From: Bacillota bacterium
GTDB lineage: Bacteria > Bacillota > Sulfobacillia > RBS10-35 > JAJYVN01
Assembly (NCBI GenBank): GCA_021827805.1
Contig: JAKAUG010000104.1
Coordinates: forward strand, 1 to 8,510
Reading direction: 5' to 3'
DNA length: 8,510 nt
Positions 1-6,322 of the stretch are shown piece by piece; position 1 is the first letter of the stretch, and each line of letters opens with the position of its first letter. The notes under the pieces are model-generated. The model worked only from the letters and a program-made list of their open reading frames with translations, was not told the DNA's origin and ran no database searches. A program made the position numbers and the translations under genes.

Positions 1-676
1 CCTCTTTGGCGGGCCCGGAGAGCAGTTGGGCAAAGGCGCGGACGCTCTGCGCCCCCTGGATGCCGGGTCCCTCGGCCAGCACGGCCGCCTCGACGGCGGC
101 CTGCAGCTCGCATTCGCGGATGCCCGGCCGCACGGAGCGTTCAAAGGCGAGCACGCCACGCTCCGCGACCTGGGCTGCGCGGGCAAGGCCCGCGAGGTCC
201 CCTGGGGTCTTGCGCGCTCGCTCGTCGTTCAACAGGGCGGTGGCGTCCTCGAGCTGCGCCTCCGGGAAGACCTCCTGCAGCATGGCGCGCGTGGTGGCGG
301 CCGGCACCAGCACCTCGCCGGCCACGTGGGCCGGGGCCACAGCCTCGAAGTTTGCCTCCCAGCCCACCCGGCGCAGGGCTCGGCCCTCCGGTGCCAGGAG
401 CCGCCGCACGGACTCGAGCGGGGGTGGGTCGTCCAGGCGGCCCCAGGAGAACTCGCGGCGCTCCACGCCCGCAGTCGCCAGCCCCGCCTCCAGGTCCGGG
501 AGCACCAGCCGCGCCCCGCCCTCGGCGGTGACCACGAGGAACGAGACGCCGCTCCGTGGCCAGTATCCCGTCAGGCAGAGCACATTCTCAGGAAGCCGGC
601 AGACCAGGGCGTCCAGCCCGGCGGTCTCGAGTCTTTTTCGCAGCGTGCCGACCCGCTCCGCGAACAACGCCAGCAC
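1..676 (-). CDS. M24-family (creatinase/Xaa-Pro aminopeptidase-like) metallopeptidase homologue, C-terminus cut by window edge
   Basis: The visible 225 residues match the N-terminal half of aminopeptidase P/creatinase-type proteins. Residues 7-60 form the creatinase N-terminal domain (RVGTLRKRLETAGLDALVC, then LPENVLCLTGYWP, the usual strand-helix opening with the xNxxYLTGY-like motif). Around residues 168-200 the pattern R-A-R-K-T-P-x-D-L-A-x-L-x-x-A-A-x-V-A-E, followed by RPGIRECEL, is the entry to the M24 'pita-bread' domain. The five metal ligands lie beyond base 1, so activity cannot be judged. Family members cleave Xaa-Pro bonds or hydrolyse small amidino or amide compounds. The start is GTG at 676 or, with a better-spaced G-rich Shine-Dalgarno (676-681), TTG at 667. 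The gene begins four bases after the SDR stop, so the two are almost certainly one operon. No signal peptide is seen, so it is probably cytosolic. Family assignment is firm; the substrate is unknown. Confidence 0.86.
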   Translation of the reverse strand, partial: MLALFAERVGTLRKRLETAGLDALVCRLPENVLCLTGYWPRSGVSFLVVTAEGGARLVLPDLEAGLATAGVERREFSWGRLDDPPPLESVRRLLAPEGRALRRVGWEANFEAVAPAHVAGEVLVPAATTRAMLQEVFPEAQLEDATALLNDERARKTPGDLAGLARAAQVAERGVLAFERSVRPGIRECELQAAVEAAVLAEGPGIQGAQSVRAFAQLLSGPAKE

Positions 677-680
677 CCCC

Positions 681-1517
681 CTACGGTTCGCTCGAGACGG
701 ACTCCGGCCCCGGCAGGATGACCCCCAGGCGCGCGAGCAGCCCGCCGTCCACAGGCAGCGCGGTGCCAGTGATGTAGGAGGCGCGCTCGGAAAGCAGAAA
801 GGCGACCGCCTCCGCCACCTCCTCGGCCCGGCAGAGCCTGCCCAGGGGATGGGACGCGCCCCAGGCCCGCGCGAGCTGGTCCGGGCTCCGCCCTCCCTCC
901 GCGAAGAGTTCCGCGGCCGCGCGCAGCATCGGGGTGTCCACCGAGCCCGGGCAGACGCAGTTCACTCGGACGCCCTGCGGGGCGTGGTCCATGGCCAGGG
1001 CGCGGCACATCCCGACCAGGGCCGCCTTGGAGGTGGTGTAGGCCAGGACGTTGGTCTGCGTCGCCATCGCCTGGGCCGAGGCCGTCAGGACCAGCGAGCC
1101 GCCGCCGGAGGCCACCATGTGGGGCACCGTGGCGCGCGCCACCAGGAAGGCCGATTTGACGTTGACGGCGATCACCTGATCCCAGAGGGCCTCGGAGGTG
1201 TCCAGGGCCGTTCCGTACCGCTGGATTCCGGCGTTGGCGTGCACCAGGGTCGGCGGACCCCAGTGCGCGCAGGTGTCCCGCACGGCCCCCTGCACCTGGG
1301 CATCCACGGAGGTGTCGCAGACCAACGCCAGGGCCTGCCCGCCCTCGGCCACGATCTCGGCCGCCACCGCCAGGACGGCCTCGGCGTCCCGGTCGAGGCA
1401 TGCCACACGGGCGCCGCCCCGATGCAGGCGCAGGGCGCTGGCCCTTCCCAGGCCTCGCCCGGCCCCTGTCACCAGGGCGACTCGTCCTTGAAACTCGGCC
1501 TCCGCGACGTTCGCCAC
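681..1517 (-). CDS. SDR-family NAD(P)-dependent oxidoreductase
   Basis: A classical short-chain dehydrogenase/reductase of 278 residues, slightly longer than the usual 250. In order: cofactor-binding TGAGRGLG (17-24), an acidic residue at the end of the second strand (LDRD, Asp42) that favours NAD over NADP, NAG (95-97), catalytic Ser148, Tyr160 and Lys164 (YTTSK, Ser-Tyr spacing 13), the PG motif (190-191), and a C-terminal ITGTALPVDGG. About 15 extra residues (LARLGVILPG...) follow the canonical end. The start is chosen at GTG 1517, because five Gs at 1525-1529 sit seven bases upstream. GTG 1523 and TTG 1541 are alternatives, and upstream codons would run into the divergent gene. The gene leads an operon with the M24 homologue. 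Next to a glycosidase, a sugar or polyol dehydrogenase role is plausible, but specificity cannot be read from the sequence. Confidence 0.94.
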   Translation of the reverse strand: MANVAEAEFQGRVALVTGAGRGLGRASALRLHRGGARVACLDRDAEAVLAVAAEIVAEGGQALALVCDTSVDAQVQGAVRDTCAHWGPPTLVHANAGIQRYGTALDTSEALWDQVIAVNVKSAFLVARATVPHMVASGGGSLVLTASAQAMATQTNVLAYTTSKAALVGMCRALAMDHAPQGVRVNCVCPGSVDTPMLRAAAELFAEGGRSPDQLARAWGASHPLGRLCRAEEVAEAVAFLLSERASYITGTALPVDGGLLARLGVILPGPESVSSEP

Positions 1518-1671
1518 GGCCACACCCCCAGGCAGGCACAATTCCGTCCCGACGGTGATGATGCCTGCCTCCCGCGAGGCTGACCGTGGCGCCAGATCCC
1601 GGGACGGCCTTGCGGCGAGGCGCGGGGCACCGCACCATGGAGGGCAAGCCAGCGGTTCGGAGGGATGGGCC
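1518..1671. promoter_or_regulatory. Divergent intergenic control region between SDR and GH38-like gene
   Basis: This 154-base spacer must hold the promoters of both the leftward SDR-M24 unit and the rightward glycosidase. I could not find a convincing -35/-10 pair on either strand. The left half contains the nested dyad listed separately. The right end carries the glycosidase Shine-Dalgarno GGAGGG at 1659-1664, seven bases before its ATG. Confidence 0.55.
1530..1570. promoter_or_regulatory. Nested inverted repeats (candidate operator or leader hairpin)
   Basis: The outer arms AGGCAGGCA (1530-1538) and TGCCTGCCT (1562-1570) are perfect 9-base inverted repeats. The inner arms CCGTC (1544-1548) and GACGG (1551-1555) flank two bases. 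The two dyads are centred at 1550 and 1549.5, so together they form one stem of 9 and 5 pairs with a 5/6-base internal loop. The element starts 13 bases upstream of the SDR start codon. It could be an operator shared by both divergent promoters or a hairpin in the SDR leader RNA. The function is inferred from symmetry and place only. Confidence 0.42.
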
Positions 1672-4284
1672 ATGCCGGAGGTCGAGACCCTGGTCCTGGT
1701 GCACCACAGCCATACGGATGTGGGATTCACGCATGATCAGCCCGTGGTCTGGGACCTGTACCGGCGCTTTCCGGACTCCGCCCTGGACCTCTGCCTGGCG
1801 GACGCGGACCGACAGGGTGATGACGCGTTCTGCTGGACGCTTGAGACCACCTGGCCGCTGCTGCGGTGGCTCCAGAGTGCCCCGGCCTCCCGCCGCCGGC
1901 AGTTGGGCGACCTGTGCCGCCTCGGGCGGATGGAGATCACGGCGATGCCGCTGAACATGACCCCGCTCTGTGACACTGGCCAGCTCCTGGAGGCCCTGGA
2001 AGCCGTGCGGGACATCCGCCAGGAGCTCGGTGTCCCCGTGCGCCACGCCATGAACAGCGACGTGAACGGGCAGAACTGGCCGCTGGTGGACGCGCTCTTG
2101 GGGATTGGCGTGCGGGCGTTCAGCATGGCCATCAACATCCACTTCGGCGGCCATCCGCCCGGCCGGCCGGCGGCGTTTCGCTGGGTGGGGCCGAGCGGCC
2201 GCGAACTTCCCACCTGGAACGGCTGGACATACGGGGAGGCCCGGAGGCTCGGGCTTGGCGTTTCCGTGGAAGCCTTTGGGAAGTCCTGGGCAAGGCTTCG
2301 CCAGTCCCCGGCCCTCCGCGGGCGCGCCCCGGACCTGCCCCTGATGATGGTGCAGATCATCGGCCGCTTCGGGGACAACGGCTCCACGGACCCTGGCCTG
2401 CCAGCGTTCGTCCGCCGCTGGAACGCCACGGGGCAGCGGCCGCACCTGATCCTGGGGACGCCGGCCGCCTTCTGGTCGCGCATGGACCAGTACCGCGAGC
2501 GGTTGCCCCGCCGGCGCGGGGACTGGACCGACTTCTGGAACTTCGGCGCCGGTTCCAGCGCGCGCGAGACGGCGATCAACCGCGCCAACCGAGCCCGGCT
2601 GCGCGCGGCGGACGCGGCCGGGGCCGCGCTCTCGGCCCTTGGGGGGGGCGGCGATCCGCGGCAGCGGCCGCCCGCGGGGCCGCGGGCTGAAGCCGTGGCC
2701 TCCCTGAACCTCTGGGATGAACACACCTGGGGCGCGGACGCAAGCGTCCGGGCCCCGGAGAACGAGGACACCGTGTCGCAGTGGTACCACAAGGCGATCC
2801 ACGCCTACCGGGCGCGGAGCCTCAGCCTGCTGCTGCAACGGGATGCCGTGGCGGAGCTGGCCCGCCGGGTGGAGCGCCCCGCGGGCGAGGGGATCCTGGT
2901 CTTCAATCCGGCGCCCCACGCCCGGGTGCTGTGCGGCCCCGTCCCAGATGTGCGGCTCGCACGCCAGCGGGGAGGGGCCGAGGATCCCACCGCCGCGCGA
3001 CACTTCCAGGACCGCGCCACCCGCGGAGCCTGGGCCTGGTTGCCGCCGACCCAGCTCCCGGGCTACGGCTATGCCGTGGTGCCCCTCCAGAGCCTTCTGC
3101 CCCCCTGCGAGGAGGTCGGCCACGAGGAGACGGTGGAGTGCGGGCGCCACCGTCTGACCTTCGATACGAGCACTGGCGGCATCCGCTCGTGGTGGGACCA
3201 GGAGTTGGGGACGGAGCTGGTGCATGCCTCCTGCCCCTGGCCGCTGCATGGGTTCGTGCACGAGCGCCCCGTGGGCGAGGGCCCCTGGCCCCGGGCCCTC
3301 CTCTGGTCCGGGGAGGCGACGTTCCTCGTTCCGCAGGGCGAACGGGGCTGGCATCCTGGATGGCCGGCCGAGCGGCGCGGGCCGACCAGGGTGCGCGAGC
3401 ATCGCGTGGAGCGCACGCCCATCGGTGTCCGCGTGTGGCAGAGGCTGGAGGCGCCGGGGGTCGACGATCTTGTGCAGGCGGTCACGCTGACGCGAGGGCA
3501 GGGGCGGGTCGAGTTCCGCTCCGACTGGCGGATGTCGCAGGAGACCGGGCCGGAGGCCACCTATCTCGTCTTTCCCTTCGCGCTGCCGGGTGCCACGGCG
3601 CGCCTGGATGTCGGCACCCAGGCCATGCAGCCGGAGCGCGAACAGATCCCGGGATGCTGCCGCGACTATTTCACCACGCAGCGCTGGGTGGACCTGGCCG
3701 GCGCGGACGGCGGCATCACGGTGGCCACGCCGGACACCCCCCTGGTGCAACTGGGGGGCTTCCGCTTTGCCGAGAACGCCTCCGTCTTTCGACTGTCCCA
3801 GCCCTGGCTGCTGGCCTGGGTGACGAACAACTACTGGGAGACGAACTTCCGCGCCAGCCAACCCGGTGGGATCAGTGTGCGCCTGGTGCTGGAACCCTAT
3901 CGGGGTCCCTTCGAGGAAGCGCGTGCCCACCGGCTGGGGATGGAGGAGGAACTGCGGCCGGTGCTGCAGCACCTGGGGGAGCCTGTCGCCCCAGGGCCCA
4001 CCCTTCCCCCGGGCGGGAGCCTGCTCCACCTGCCCTCAGGGCCCGTGCAGGTCCTCGGTCTGCGCGCGGATGCGCCGGACGGGTCGGTCCTGTTGCGCCT
4101 GGTGAACGCATCTGACGGCGTGGCCGAGGCCCGGGTGGGGCCGGGTGTGCTGCGCATTCGGCGGGCCGCACGCTGTGATCTGTTGGGCCAAGCGCAGGCT
4201 ACCCTCTCCCTCCCCGGAGGGGAGGCGGCGCTGATGCTGGCGCCGCGTGAACTGTCGGCCATGCGCCTGTGGCTCAGCGCCTGA
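1672..4284 (+). CDS. GH38/DUF5054-like glycoside hydrolase (alpha-mannosidase-like)
   Basis: An 870-residue protein with no signal peptide, hence probably cytosolic. The N-terminal (beta/alpha) catalytic domain opens with VHHSHTDVGFTHD (10-22), the GH38 H-x-D zinc motif (His14, Asp16). Asp130 in MNSDVNGQNW occupies the place of the GH38 nucleophile and third zinc ligand, and His351 in WDEHTWGA that of the fourth. The spacing His14 to Asp130 (116) is close to that of fly Golgi mannosidase II (His90-Asp204); Asp130 to His351 (221) is shorter than there. Residues about 365-400 look like the helical middle domain, and 405-870 like the beta-sandwich C-terminal domains. GH38 enzymes are retaining zinc-dependent alpha-mannosidases, but such shorter relatives are mostly uncharacterised, so the substrate is open. 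ATG 1672 is chosen for its GGAGGG at 1659-1664. The gene is divergent from the SDR-M24 operon. Confidence 0.88.
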   Translation: MPEVETLVLVHHSHTDVGFTHDQPVVWDLYRRFPDSALDLCLADADRQGDDAFCWTLETTWPLLRWLQSAPASRRRQLGDLCRLGRMEITAMPLNMTPLCDTGQLLEALEAVRDIRQELGVPVRHAMNSDVNGQNWPLVDALLGIGVRAFSMAINIHFGGHPPGRPAAFRWVGPSGRELPTWNGWTYGEARRLGLGVSVEAFGKSWARLRQSPALRGRAPDLPLMMVQIIGRFGDNGSTDPGLPAFVRRWNATGQRPHLILGTPAAFWSRMDQYRERLPRRRGDWTDFWNFGAGSSARETAINRANRARLRAADAAGAALSALGGGGDPRQRPPAGPRAEAVASLNLWDEHTWGADASVRAPENEDTVSQWYHKAIHAYRARSLSLLLQRDAVAELARRVERPAGEGILVFNPAPHARVLCGPVPDVRLARQRGGAEDPTAARHFQDRATRGAWAWLPPTQLPGYGYAVVPLQSLLPPCEEVGHEETVECGRHRLTFDTSTGGIRSWWDQELGTELVHASCPWPLHGFVHERPVGEGPWPRALLWSGEATFLVPQGERGWHPGWPAERRGPTRVREHRVERTPIGVRVWQRLEAPGVDDLVQAVTLTRGQGRVEFRSDWRMSQETGPEATYLVFPFALPGATARLDVGTQAMQPEREQIPGCCRDYFTTQRWVDLAGADGGITVATPDTPLVQLGGFRFAENASVFRLSQPWLLAWVTNNYWETNFRASQPGGISVRLVLEPYRGPFEEARAHRLGMEEELRPVLQHLGEPVAPGPTLPPGGSLLHLPSGPVQVLGLRADAPDGSVLLRLVNASDGVAEARVGPGVLRIRRAARCDLLGQAQATLSLPGGEAALMLAPRELSAMRLWLSA
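4273..4284. repeat. Left arm of 12-base inverted repeat at convergent gene ends
   Basis: CTCAGCGCCTGA encodes the last three residues Leu-Ser-Ala and the stop of the GH38-like gene. Its exact reverse complement lies at 4624-4635 and encodes the same Leu-Ser-Ala-stop end of the convergent CPBP gene. The match does not extend beyond 12 bases on either side. Confidence 0.8.
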
Positions 4285-4359
4285 AGGGCGGGCCGCCGTT
4301 CTCCCCTTCGTAGTCTCTTGTTTCCTCGCGTCCTTTTGGGCGCTGGTTTCCGACTCAGA

Positions 4360-4405
4360 GGTTCCTGCTTCTCAGGAGCCGGTTTCACCAGGCGGTTCTC
4401 CTGGT
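4360..4405 (+). other. Tandem hairpins with a mutually exclusive alternative fold
   Basis: Hairpin 1 pairs GGTTCCTG (4360-4367) with CAGGAGCC (4373-4380) through eight pairs including one G-U that is allowed only in the plus-strand RNA. Hairpin 2 pairs ACCAGG (4387-4392) with CCTGGT (4400-4405). Alternatively CAGGAGCCG (4373-4381) can pair with CGG-TT-CTCCTG (4393-4403), nine pairs with a two-base bulge, which would disrupt both. Such a switchable fold resembles leader regulators, but no downstream plus-strand gene follows. Confidence 0.35.
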
Positions 4406-4479
4406 CAGAGCCTTCTCCTCCACAGGCGTTTAGCGTCTCCGGGGAACTCCCGGCGTGGATCGTGCGTCTATGCTCTTAC

Positions 4480-4503
4480 GTGCCGGACGCTCATCCCCGG
4501 CAC
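4480..4503. other. Hairpin in the convergent spacer
   Basis: GTGCCGG (4480-4486) and CCGGCAC (4497-4503) form a perfect 7-base stem around a 10-base loop. No T-run follows on either strand, so it is not a typical intrinsic terminator. It may belong to the structured region described for 4285-4623. Confidence 0.35.
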
Positions 4504-4567
4504 AGCCGCCGAAGCAGAGGTTCTCAAGGTGCAAGGGCTGGCTTGGTTTTCGCCAACCACTGCCCAT

Positions 4568-4596
4568 ATTGTGCCACAAACGCATACGAAAGGCAA
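4568..4596 (-). promoter_or_regulatory. Possible sigma70-type promoter directed leftward
   Basis: On the minus strand TTGCCT (4591-4596) and CACAAT (4568-4573) are 17 bases apart. Each matches four of six consensus positions. It would start a transcript near 4560 running through the hairpin-rich spacer, antisense to the end of the GH38-like gene. A match this loose arises often by chance, though AT-richer stretches are scarce in this window. Confidence 0.25.
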
Positions 4597-4623
4597 GAAT
4601 ACTGGCAGCAGTTGACCACCCTC

Positions 4624-4635
4624 TCAGGCGCTGAG
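4624..4635. repeat. Right arm of 12-base inverted repeat at convergent gene ends
   Basis: TCAGGCGCTGAG is the exact reverse complement of 4273-4284. Read on the minus strand it is Leu-Ser-Ala-stop of the CPBP protease. The two arms bracket the 339-base low-G+C spacer. Confidence 0.8.
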
Positions 4636-5310
4636 CGGGGCCCGGGGACCGGGAGAACGGCCGACCGAGCCCCCCGTGGGTGTCGCGGGGGGTAGCGGCC
4701 ACCAGACGAGCACCATGGCGTCCCACAGAGCGTGCGAGACGATGATCGGCGCCAGTTGTCCGCTGACGGCGAAGAGCGTTCCCCAGTAGAGCCCGCCCAC
4801 CAGGGCCGCGAGGAGCAGCACCGGATTCTTGGCGACCAGGTGCACGGCGGTGTAGGCCAGGGCGGCGGCGAGCACCGCCACCCAGAGCGGTGCCACCGCC
4901 TGGAGGCTCCACTGCACCAACCCACGCCAGTAGAGCTCCTCCGACGGCCCGATGACCAGGAGCAGCAGAGCGCTGATGCCGATACCGGAGCTGCCGGCGG
5001 CCAGCCCGTAGACCGATGCGGTGTGCACGCCCGAGTGGGGCAGGACGGCCTGAAGGATCCGGGCGCCCAGCCAGAACACGCCCCAGAGCACCACGGCCGA
5101 TGCCGCTCCCCAGAGCAGGGACCAGGGATGCAGCGGCCGCAGCACACCAGGGCCCTGGCGTAGGCCCAGGGCCACAAGGCCCAGGACGGCGGTGGCAGGG
5201 GCCATGCGTCCCCAGAAACCCCAGGTCCGGGAGCGGAAGACCCACAGCCACAGGGCCGCCACCGGCACCAGCGAACCGAGATCGAGCACCGTGGGCCACG
5301 TGCTAGACAT
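4624..5310 (-). CDS. CPBP-family (CAAX/Rce1-like) intramembrane metalloprotease
   Basis: A 228-residue, strongly hydrophobic protein with about six to eight membrane segments. The three CPBP (Abi) motifs are present in order: GPSEELYWRG with Glu124, Glu125 and Arg129; TAVH with His157; and SHALWD with His193 and Asp197. These are the active-site residues of the glutamate-dependent Rce1-type membrane protease family. Bacterial members include bacteriocin self-immunity and processing proteins and many of unknown role. A polar Pro/Gly-rich tail (about 205-228) follows the last segment. The start ATG at 5310 overlaps the end of the prenyltransferase gene by eight bases (ATG-TC-TAG). No strong Shine-Dalgarno is seen, so translation is probably coupled to that gene. 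The target substrate is unknown. Confidence 0.9.
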   Translation of the reverse strand: MSSTWPTVLDLGSLVPVAALWLWVFRSRTWGFWGRMAPATAVLGLVALGLRQGPGVLRPLHPWSLLWGAASAVVLWGVFWLGARILQAVLPHSGVHTASVYGLAAGSSGIGISALLLLVIGPSEELYWRGLVQWSLQAVAPLWVAVLAAALAYTAVHLVAKNPVLLLAALVGGLYWGTLFAVSGQLAPIIVSHALWDAMVLVWWPLPPATPTGGSVGRSPGPRAPLSA

Positions 5311-6238
5311 GGAGGGCCGCCCACCAAAGTCCCAGCGCGAGCAGCAGGCCGAAGACCATGTGTGTCGCGGCGCTCTCCTGATCCAGGCGCGCCAAGCCCT
5401 CCGGGCCAGCCGCGGGCAGGGCGTGGGACACCATGCGCACGCCAAGGGGCAGGGAGACGAGGCAGATCAGCGCCGTGGCGGGGAGTACGCCGGCGGCCAC
5501 CTCCCAGACCACGGCGCAATAGGCGGCCGTGGTGAGGAGCACGTATCCCGATGCGGCGACGCGTGGGCCGGCCAGCACCGCGAAGGTGCGTGCCCCCGCG
5601 GCCCGATCGCTGTCCCGATCACGCATGTCGTTGGCCAGGATGATGGTAGCGACCATGAGGCCCACGGGCAGCGAGGCAAGAAGCCCGTTCAGCGTGAAGC
5701 GACCGGTCTGCGAGAATTGGGCACCCAGCACCATGAGCGGACCCATGACCATGGCCTCGGTGGGCAGCCCGAGGCCGCGGTACTTGAACTGCAACGGCGG
5801 CGCCGTGTAGCAATACCCAACGGCGGCGCCGAAGACACCCAGCAGGAAGGGTATCGGCCCGAGGCCGAGGCCCCAGGAGAGCGCCGCACCCGCCAGGACG
5901 CCGCCCAGGAGCAGCGCCACGCCACCCCGCACGGCGACCTGTGGGTCCATCCGTCCCTGAACGATGACCCGGCTGGCCCGCGGCGTGTCGGCGGTGTCCA
6001 CACCGCTGGCGACGTCATACACCTCGTTGATGATGTTTGTCCCGCACTGCAGCAGCAGGACCCCAAGAAGCGCGAGCAGCAGGGCCGCCAGGTTGGTGTG
6101 GTGTCCCCACCAGGCGTCCGCGGCCCCGACGGCCACCGGAACCAGTGAGGCGGGCAGGGAAAAAGGTCGGATGATCTCCCACCAATCGGCCATCCGCCCC
6201 GTGGCGGGCGGCCGACCCAGTGGCAATTCCATCGACAA
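5303..6238 (-). CDS. menA: UbiA-family prenyltransferase, MenA-like (1,4-dihydroxy-2-naphthoate polyprenyltransferase)
   Basis: A 311-residue polytopic membrane protein. The first Asp-rich motif, NEVYDVASGVD (Asn71, Asp75, Asp81), binds the Mg-prenyl diphosphate. The second, NDMRDRDSDRAAGARTFAVL (203-222), matches the MenA form N-N-x-R-D-x-x-x-D-x-x-A-G-K-R-T-L-A-V. YTAPPLQFKYRGLG (from 144) and the opening DWWEIIRPFSLPASLVP are also typical of MenA. MenA attaches the isoprenoid chain to DHNA in menaquinone synthesis at the cytoplasmic membrane. No other men gene is in view, so another aromatic acceptor is possible. The start is uncertain: TTG 6238 sits eight bases after AGGAGG (6247-6252), while ATG 6232 is 14 bases away. 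GTG 6298 has no Shine-Dalgarno, yet the stretch 6239-6298 reads like coding sequence. The gene overlaps the CPBP gene downstream. Confidence 0.87.
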   Translation of the reverse strand: MSMELPLGRPPATGRMADWWEIIRPFSLPASLVPVAVGAADAWWGHHTNLAALLLALLGVLLLQCGTNIINEVYDVASGVDTADTPRASRVIVQGRMDPQVAVRGGVALLLGGVLAGAALSWGLGLGPIPFLLGVFGAAVGYCYTAPPLQFKYRGLGLPTEAMVMGPLMVLGAQFSQTGRFTLNGLLASLPVGLMVATIILANDMRDRDSDRAAGARTFAVLAGPRVAASGYVLLTTAAYCAVVWEVAAGVLPATALICLVSLPLGVRMVSHALPAAGPEGLARLDQESAATHMVFGLLLALGLWWAALHV

Positions 6239-6246
6239 GGCCCGCA

Positions 6247-6253
6247 CCTCCTC
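6247..6253 (-). promoter_or_regulatory. Shine-Dalgarno of the menA-like gene
   Basis: GAGGAGG on the minus strand is the best ribosome-binding site in the window. Its spacing is eight bases from AGGAGG to TTG 6238 and 14 to ATG 6232. It argues against the farther upstream GTG at 6298, from which it would lie inside the coding frame. Confidence 0.6.
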
Positions 6254-6301
6254 AAGGCCCAGGTCCCAGGCCAGAGGGTCCGCAACCTCGGAGTCCACGT
6301 A

Positions 6302-6307
6302 GTTATA
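6302..6307 (-). promoter_or_regulatory. Possible -10 box upstream of the menA-like gene
   Basis: TATAAC on the minus strand matches five of six positions of TATAAT and is the most AT-rich spot nearby. Transcription would begin near 6295, giving a leader of about 60 bases that contains the AGGAGG site. No recognisable -35 lies 16-18 bases upstream; the inverted repeat 6323-6340 occupies that place instead, which would fit an activator- or repressor-controlled promoter. Confidence 0.28.
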
Positions 6308-6322
6308 GAAGCCGTCAGCGAG

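Larger units (their letters stand above)
4285..4623. other. Convergent intergenic region with RNA-like secondary structure
   Basis: The 339 bases between the stops of the GH38-like and CPBP genes hold no gene I recognise. G+C is about 60% by hand count, visibly below the neighbours. It contains several inverted repeats: GGCGGGCCGCC just after the first stop (4287-4297), the group at 4360-4405, CCGGG/CCCGG (4439-4453) and GTGCCGG/CCGGCAC (4480-4503). A promoter-like pair lies on the minus strand near the right end. A convergent spacer should hold terminators, but no hairpin here is followed by a clear T-run. Small-RNA and decayed-element explanations are both open. Confidence 0.5.

Noticed and set aside
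6..1583. 525-codon open frame on the plus strand
   Set aside because: It lies antisense to the SDR and M24 genes, which have clear family motifs; its own translation has none.
1518..1730. Longer SDR starting up to base 1730
   Set aside because: The extra 71 residues have no SDR character and would overlap the divergent GH38-like start; a well-placed ribosome site supports GTG 1517.
2641..2648. Run of eight Gs in the GH38-like gene, possible frameshift or phase-variation site
   Set aside because: The frame is intact across it: the HxD zinc motif upstream and WDEHTWG downstream are in the same frame. It falls in a variable Gly-rich loop and chance is enough in GC-rich DNA.
571..4029. Very long open frame (1152 codons) on the minus strand
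   Set aside because: It is antisense to the GH38-like gene and out of frame with the SDR. Its translation is Arg/Pro/Gly-rich without domains; long antisense frames are common in GC-rich genes.
4373..4403. Resemblance to group II intron domain V (GAGCCG ... CGGTTC)
   Set aside because: The element is too short, lacks the GAAA loop in the right place and the catalytic-stem layout, and there is no maturase nearby.
4318..4695. Plus-strand open frames across the convergent spacer (4247-4615, 4318-4695)
   Set aside because: No ribosome site or domain, and they run into the GH38-like or CPBP coding regions on the wrong frame or strand; the stems argue for RNA or non-coding sequence.
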